Source: Spirochaetaceae bacterium (lineage in GTDB: Bacteria; Spirochaetota; Spirochaetia; DSM-27196; SKKC01). From it: 9,269 nucleotides of DNA. The position numbers were made by a program, and so were the translations under genes. Location: NCBI GenBank assembly GCA_003554375.1, contig PWGF01000162.1:1-9269 (forward strand). The letters run 5' to 3'. The first letter of the stretch is position 1; each line of letters begins with the position of its first letter. The notes beneath the pieces are model-generated. The model did no database searches. It was not told the DNA's origin and saw only the letters and a list, made by a program, of their open reading frames with translations. Positions 6,592-9,269 of the stretch are shown piece after piece.

Positions 6592-6916
6592 GTCTTCTAG
6601 GTCGGCGGGAGGAGCATCCCGCGAACGAGTTCGTGACAGTTGCCGGCCGAAATACGCTACTCACGGCGTGGCTTGATCTGTCGGATCGCCGCTCGCTGCG
6701 TTATCGGGCCGCGTTCCGCGCTCGCCGGCGCCTTCACACGCTGATCTCCTGGCGCTGGATCCGCCGCGGGCCCATCGAGGAGGAACACGCCGACAAGCGC
6801 TTTCGCGGGGGGCGTTCGTGGTCCATTATGTCAGCCGGGATCTGTACCCCGGCTACAACCGGCGGCTTGCTCCCGTACGTGTTGGAGGAATGTAGACGTC
6901 AGGGGGTGAGTTGGAT
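6592..6916. other. 325-bp gap holding a probable gene remnant and a hairpin
   Basis: This stretch lies between the membrane protein gene and the CPBP gene. It contains the frame-broken coding-like remnant described at 6600-6895, and a hairpin with AGCCGGG (6833-6839) pairing with CCCGGCT (6848-6854) around an 8-nt loop, without a following T-run. The ribosome site of the CPBP gene (GGGGGTGA) is at its right end. I see no RNA gene or obvious promoter. Confidence 0.45.
6600..6895 (+). pseudogene. Remnant of an unidentified gene, broken by a frameshift at a G6 run
   Basis: One frame from about 6600 reads EEHPANEFVTVAGRNTLLTA, then WLDLSDRRSLRYRAAFRARR and ISWRWIRRGPIEEEHADKRF, with strongly G/C-ending codons like the flanking chromosomal genes. 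After the run of six G at 6807-6812 that frame loses coding character, while the frame offset by one becomes protein-like (AFVVHYVSRDLYPGYNRRLA) and stops at 6893-6895. One extra G would join the two. There is no convincing start or ribosome site; GTG 6633 is the only start offered, and the coding-like frame seems to begin before it. I do not recognise the family. It may be the scar of a gene disrupted when the neighbouring membrane genes arrived. Confidence 0.33.
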
Positions 6917-7648
6917 ATGCAATCGATGGGCGCCCCAGGGCGGATCATAGCTTGGCTAAAGAGAACCCTCACGGTCGAGAATACGCAAATCGGACACACG
7001 TTGCGGAATCGCGGTACGGCAACATGGCTTGCGGTAGCGGTTGCCGTTGCCACTGTGGCGGTGGACGTGTGGTTGTTTTCTACGTCAACTCGCGACCCTT
7101 GCGACCTTCCGCGCGTTGCGACGGGCGTCCTCGCAGGTTTCGTCGTTTTCGTCTTATGTCGCGGAAACAGAACGGCTCTCGGGCTAACGCTTGACTTGTC
7201 CCCGTGGTACAGCTACTGGATCAAGGCTTTACTCCTCATAGTCGGAGCCTACGTTGTGCACTTCTCTTGGACGCTCCACGGGCTCGCTCTTGGCGACCTT
7301 GGCGTGTACTATACATATGATGCGCTTCCTCCCGAGTATACTCCGGCATATTGGTTTTGGGTCAGTGGGATAGTTCCAGTTTACGAGGAGCTGATATATC
7401 GGCTCGTCCTCTGTGTACCATTGGTTGCGCTTGCCGGACCGCGCGTGACGATCGTCTTGGGGGGCACCGTTTCCGCTGGTCTTCACTTCCTGTATGGGGG
7501 TCTTGCTCCGGACTATTTCGTTTTTGGGTGCATTTTCGCGTGGTTGTATCTCAAGAGCGGATCCATTGCGCCGCCGATAATGCTTCACTCGCTTCACAAC
7601 TCAGTCGTGATGGCCTACCAAGTGCTCACTTGGTATCTCATCCAATGA
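6917..7648 (+). CDS. CPBP (Abi/CAAX) family glutamic intramembrane protease
   Basis: This 243-aa membrane protein carries the three CPBP motifs: EELIYR (EExxxR, residues 157-162), a conserved histidine after a hydrophobic helix in VSAGLHFLYGG (H190), and HSLHN (HxxxN, 224-228). Helices lie near 36-54, 68-81, 101-118, 146-172, 178-192, 199-212 and 217-240. The N-terminal 35 residues are basic and cytoplasmic. In the family, CPBP proteins include eukaryotic CAAX-processing enzymes and bacterial bacteriocin-immunity or peptide-maturation proteins (PlnP/Abi type). Placement at the end of a plus-strand cluster headed by a double-glycine peptide makes self-immunity the leading guess (inference). 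ATG 6917 has GGGGGTGA 8-10 nt upstream; TTG 6911 would add two residues. It converges on the ABC ATPase gene with only 6 nt between the stops. Confidence 0.92.
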   Translation: MQSMGAPGRIIAWLKRTLTVENTQIGHTLRNRGTATWLAVAVAVATVAVDVWLFSTSTRDPCDLPRVATGVLAGFVVFVLCRGNRTALGLTLDLSPWYSYWIKALLLIVGAYVVHFSWTLHGLALGDLGVYYTYDALPPEYTPAYWFWVSGIVPVYEELIYRLVLCVPLVALAGPRVTIVLGGTVSAGLHFLYGGLAPDYFVFGCIFAWLYLKSGSIAPPIMLHSLHNSVVMAYQVLTWYLIQ

Positions 7649-7654
7649 CCCCTC

Positions 7655-8323
7655 TCAATGCGAGTTCCCCCGCGGCGGCAGGTAATGCGCTGCAACCAGA
7701 TCGGACTCACGATCGGCAACTTCGCCGATCCGCCCGTCCCGCAGGATTAGAAGGCGAGCGCAGACCTTCCGTACGTCCACGTGATTGTGATCGGTAATCA
7801 CGAAGCTCCCCCGGCGACGGTTTCGCAGCACAGCATGCATTCGCTCAACGTACAGCGGTTCGATCTGAGCAAAAGGCTCATCGAGAAGCGTAACATCGCG
7901 ATCGAGCTGCAGCACCAACAGAAACTCGACATATCGCCTTTCGCCTCCCGAGAGTGCGCCCACCCGCCGGTGGAGCAACGACGCGGCGCGTTCGTCCTCA
8001 CGGAGCGCGCGAATGCCGGCGGCTCCGGCAAAGAGGCTCGCGCCCTTGCGAACGGAGCGATCGCGCGGGAGAAACCCTATCTGGTTGAGATACGCAATGT
8101 GCTTCCACCGGTGTGCGGGAGCAACGTAGCGGCCGCGGATATGGACCACGCCGGTCGCGTCACGGATCTCGCCGGTCAGACAACGAAACAGGGTAGTCTT
8201 CCCGGAACCGTTCACCCCCAGGAGGCCCACGCGCTCACCCTCCGCAACGCTCAGATAGAGCCCGGTCAGGATGCGCGTGCCCCGTAGCGTTACCGCGACG
8301 CTGTCCGCCGTGAAGAATCCCAT
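7655..8323 (-). CDS. Stand-alone ABC transporter ATP-binding protein
   Basis: This 222-aa protein is a single nucleotide-binding domain with every motif: Walker A GVNGSGKT (36-43), Q-loop Q81 in YLNQIGFLP, signature LSGGE (124-128), Walker B VTLLDEP (D148, E149) and H-loop H179 in VITDHNH. It is short and has no membrane part. The segments LSGGERRYVEFLLVLQ and LLDEPFAQIEPLYVERM recall, from memory, a subgroup of lone ATPases of unknown substrate frequent in Bacteroidota; this is not checked. Its membrane partner could be the small protein encoded 9 nt upstream, though three helices per chain is few for a transporter and would need oligomerisation. Start ATG 8323 has GAGG 7 nt upstream. It is last in the minus-strand operon. 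Confidence 0.95.
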   Translation of the reverse strand: MGFFTADSVAVTLRGTRILTGLYLSVAEGERVGLLGVNGSGKTTLFRCLTGEIRDATGVVHIRGRYVAPAHRWKHIAYLNQIGFLPRDRSVRKGASLFAGAAGIRALREDERAASLLHRRVGALSGGERRYVEFLLVLQLDRDVTLLDEPFAQIEPLYVERMHAVLRNRRRGSFVITDHNHVDVRKVCARLLILRDGRIGEVADRESDLVAAHYLPPRGNSH

Positions 8324-8332
8324 GAGCCGACC

Positions 8333-8734
8333 TCAGAAGAACCTCGACAGCACCGCCGCGCACCCGATGAAGAGCGCCCCATGCACCACGTACGCTCCCA
8401 CCACGCAAACCGACGGACGCAGACCGTGCGAGCGATAGATGTGGAACTCCCCGGCCCGGCGCCGCACGTGCAGCACCACTGCCGCTCCGAACCCGAGAGT
8501 CACCCCGAAGGCAATCCACGCGGTCAGCGCGCGCTCAACGGTGCCCGCTCCTCCGCCGAGCGCGCCCATTGAAGAGAACAGTCCCGCCGCGACAGCCGAC
8601 GCGATGATATTCGCCGACAGGAGTCTGCATGAGAAGTACCAGATCAAACGCACACGTCGCACCAAGCGAAAAAGAGCAGCTTCCATCTCTGAAAGAGTAG
8701 TCCCAAATGAGCGATCGATCAACGAACGCCTCAC
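8333..8734 (-). CDS. Small three-helix membrane protein, possible partner of the ABC ATPase
   Basis: This 133-aa protein has a basic N-terminal region followed by three predicted helices near residues 38-60 (LLSANIIASAVAAGLFSSMG), 69-90 (ALTAWIAFGVTLGFGAAVVL) and 107-129 (PSVCVVGAYVVHGALFIGCA). The loop RRRAGEFHIYRSHGLRPS between helices 2 and 3 is strongly basic and could be the cytoplasmic face that contacts an ATPase. I chose the GTG at 8734 because it overlaps the stop of the coiled-coil gene as GTGA, typical of coupled genes; the internal ATG at residue 17 (MEAALF) is an alternative. It ends 9 nt before the ATPase gene starts. I do not recognise the family, and it is much shorter than a usual ABC-2 permease. 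Confidence 0.72.
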   Translation of the reverse strand: MRRSLIDRSFGTTLSEMEAALFRLVRRVRLIWYFSCRLLSANIIASAVAAGLFSSMGALGGGAGTVERALTAWIAFGVTLGFGAAVVLHVRRRAGEFHIYRSHGLRPSVCVVGAYVVHGALFIGCAAVLSRFF

Positions 8735-9177
8735 AGAATCTGAACGACCGCCGATATCACCGTCACCAGCGCAAAGAACGCCATAATCATGCGGTTAGTC
8801 GTGCGGAACCGGGCGTCCATATCGACTCGCATCTCCTCGAATCGCTTGTCTACCTGCTCGAACCGCTGATCCACCGCCTCGAAACGAGCATTCATGTCCT
8901 CCCGCATCTCCTCGAAGCGTTTGTCCACCTGCTCGAACCGTTTGTCTACCGCCTCGAAACGCTTATCCACCTGCTCGAAGCGCTTCTCCATGGCGGAGAA
9001 TCCCTGGCTCATGAGCTCGCGCTGGTGGCTCAGGGACTCTTCAACGCGCACGATCCGCTCTAAGAGCGCGGGGTCGGTGATCGTGATCGGACGGCGCTCC
9101 GGCGCGAGCTCCGCCAACCACTCCGGAAGGTGAGATTTCACGTACGAACCGATCTCCTCTAGCTGCCGGTCGCTCAT
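8731..9177 (-). CDS. Heptad-repeat coiled-coil protein with C-terminal membrane anchor (Bdr/DUF1640-like architecture)
   Basis: This 148-aa protein has a folded-looking N-terminus (MSDRQLEEIGSYVKSHLPEW), a linker, then a long coiled coil from about 39 to 125 built on (D/E)KRFE(Q/A)V heptads, and a single C-terminal helix (RMIMAFFALVTVISAVVQIL, about 129-148) that would anchor it in the membrane. RF pairs at residues 66, 73, 80, 87, 98, 105, 112 and 123 are spaced 7, 7, 7, 11, 7, 7, 11. The architecture matches repeat proteins common in spirochaetes (Borrelia Bdr) and DUF1640-type proteins; molecular function is unknown. The start is decided by AGGAGG (9190-9185), 7 nt before ATG 9177; ATG 9183 lies against the ribosome site and is too close. 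First gene of the operon with the small membrane protein and the ATPase. Confidence 0.9.
   Translation of the reverse strand: MSDRQLEEIGSYVKSHLPEWLAELAPERRPITITDPALLERIVRVEESLSHQRELMSQGFSAMEKRFEQVDKRFEAVDKRFEQVDKRFEEMREDMNARFEAVDQRFEQVDKRFEEMRVDMDARFRTTNRMIMAFFALVTVISAVVQIL
8812..8961 (-). repeat. Tandem 75-bp duplication inside the coiled-coil gene
   Basis: Residues 73-97 and 98-122 are two adjacent 25-residue units, identical at 22 of 25 positions (K/Q, E/V and N/D differences). Each begins RFEAVD and ends with EEMRxDMxA. In DNA these are 8887-8961 and 8812-8886 on the minus strand. Each unit is two heptads plus an 11-residue stretch. The pattern suggests recent slippage or recombination and implies that copy number may vary between strains. 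Confidence 0.85.
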
Positions 9178-9269
9178 AGCCATACCTCCTTTAATATACC
9201 ACCGTCGGCCGGTGCCGTCATATGCCGTGCACTGCGCGTCGGCGCTAGCCGCTCACGGTACCTATTCGG
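9178..9269. promoter_or_regulatory. Upstream region of the coiled-coil operon
   Basis: The 92 bp before the minus-strand operon contain its ribosome site (AGGAGG at 9190-9185). The rest to the window edge has no open frame I can support and no clear promoter. The A/T-rich TATATT (9199-9194, minus) is too close to the ribosome site to act as its -10 box. Confidence 0.4.

Noticed and set aside
6633..6950. Intact 105-residue protein from GTG 6633
   Set aside because: Coding character is lost after the G6 run at 6807-6812 and its end overlaps the CPBP gene; a broken remnant explains the pattern better.
9178..9183. ATG at 9183 as start of the coiled-coil gene
   Set aside because: It lies directly against the AGGAGGT ribosome site; ATG 9177 has correct 7-nt spacing.
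9194..9199. TATATT as -10 box of the coiled-coil operon
   Set aside because: Transcription would begin inside the ribosome site, and no -35 box is found at the right distance.

Overview
The window reads as chromosomal DNA of a Gram-negative bacterium with high G+C. The evidence is a complete inner-membrane exporter, a periplasmic adaptor and an outer-membrane TolC-type factor. Shine-Dalgarno sites are strong (AGGAGG before the peptide and coiled-coil genes). This and a heptad-repeat, tail-anchored coiled-coil protein of the kind common in spirochaetes make Spirochaetota a reasonable guess, but nothing here fixes the phylum.

Left part (1-4230, minus strand): a three-gene type I secretion cassette read right to left. 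It holds an ABC exporter with an N-terminal C39 peptidase (bacteriocin-processing type), an HlyD/CvaA-like adaptor and a TolC-like outer-membrane protein cut by the window edge. Successive genes overlap by ATGA, so they are probably translationally coupled.

Control region (4231-4567): 337 bp between divergent genes. It contains four copies of a 20-bp imperfect palindrome (TGTCATCCGATTGGGGGACA type) within a degenerate tandem unit of about 54 bp. The last copy abuts a plausible sigma70-type promoter facing right.

Plus-strand cluster (4568-7648): first a 72-aa peptide with a textbook double-glycine leader (ELYCVEGG), the expected substrate of the divergent C39 exporter. Then come a DUF3267/M50-like membrane metalloprotease (HEAVH), an unrecognised multi-pass membrane protein, and a CPBP (Abi/CAAX) glutamic intramembrane protease. 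The gaps hold hairpins, a possible second small hydrophobic peptide, and the frame-broken remnant of an unidentified gene. This stretch looks less G+C-rich than the exporter genes and may be an acquired accessory block.

Right part (7655-9177, minus strand, converging on the cluster with a 6-nt gap): a tight operon of a coiled-coil tail-anchored protein, a small three-helix membrane protein (GTGA overlap) and a stand-alone ABC ATPase.

Working model (inference): the peptide is a class II microcin-like or signalling product. It would be cleaved after Gly-Gly and exported by the C39 ABC/HlyD/TolC machine. The two membrane protease-like proteins and the orphan membrane protein are candidates for self-protection or further processing. 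The right-hand ABC operon could be an unrelated neighbour or a further resistance/transport module.
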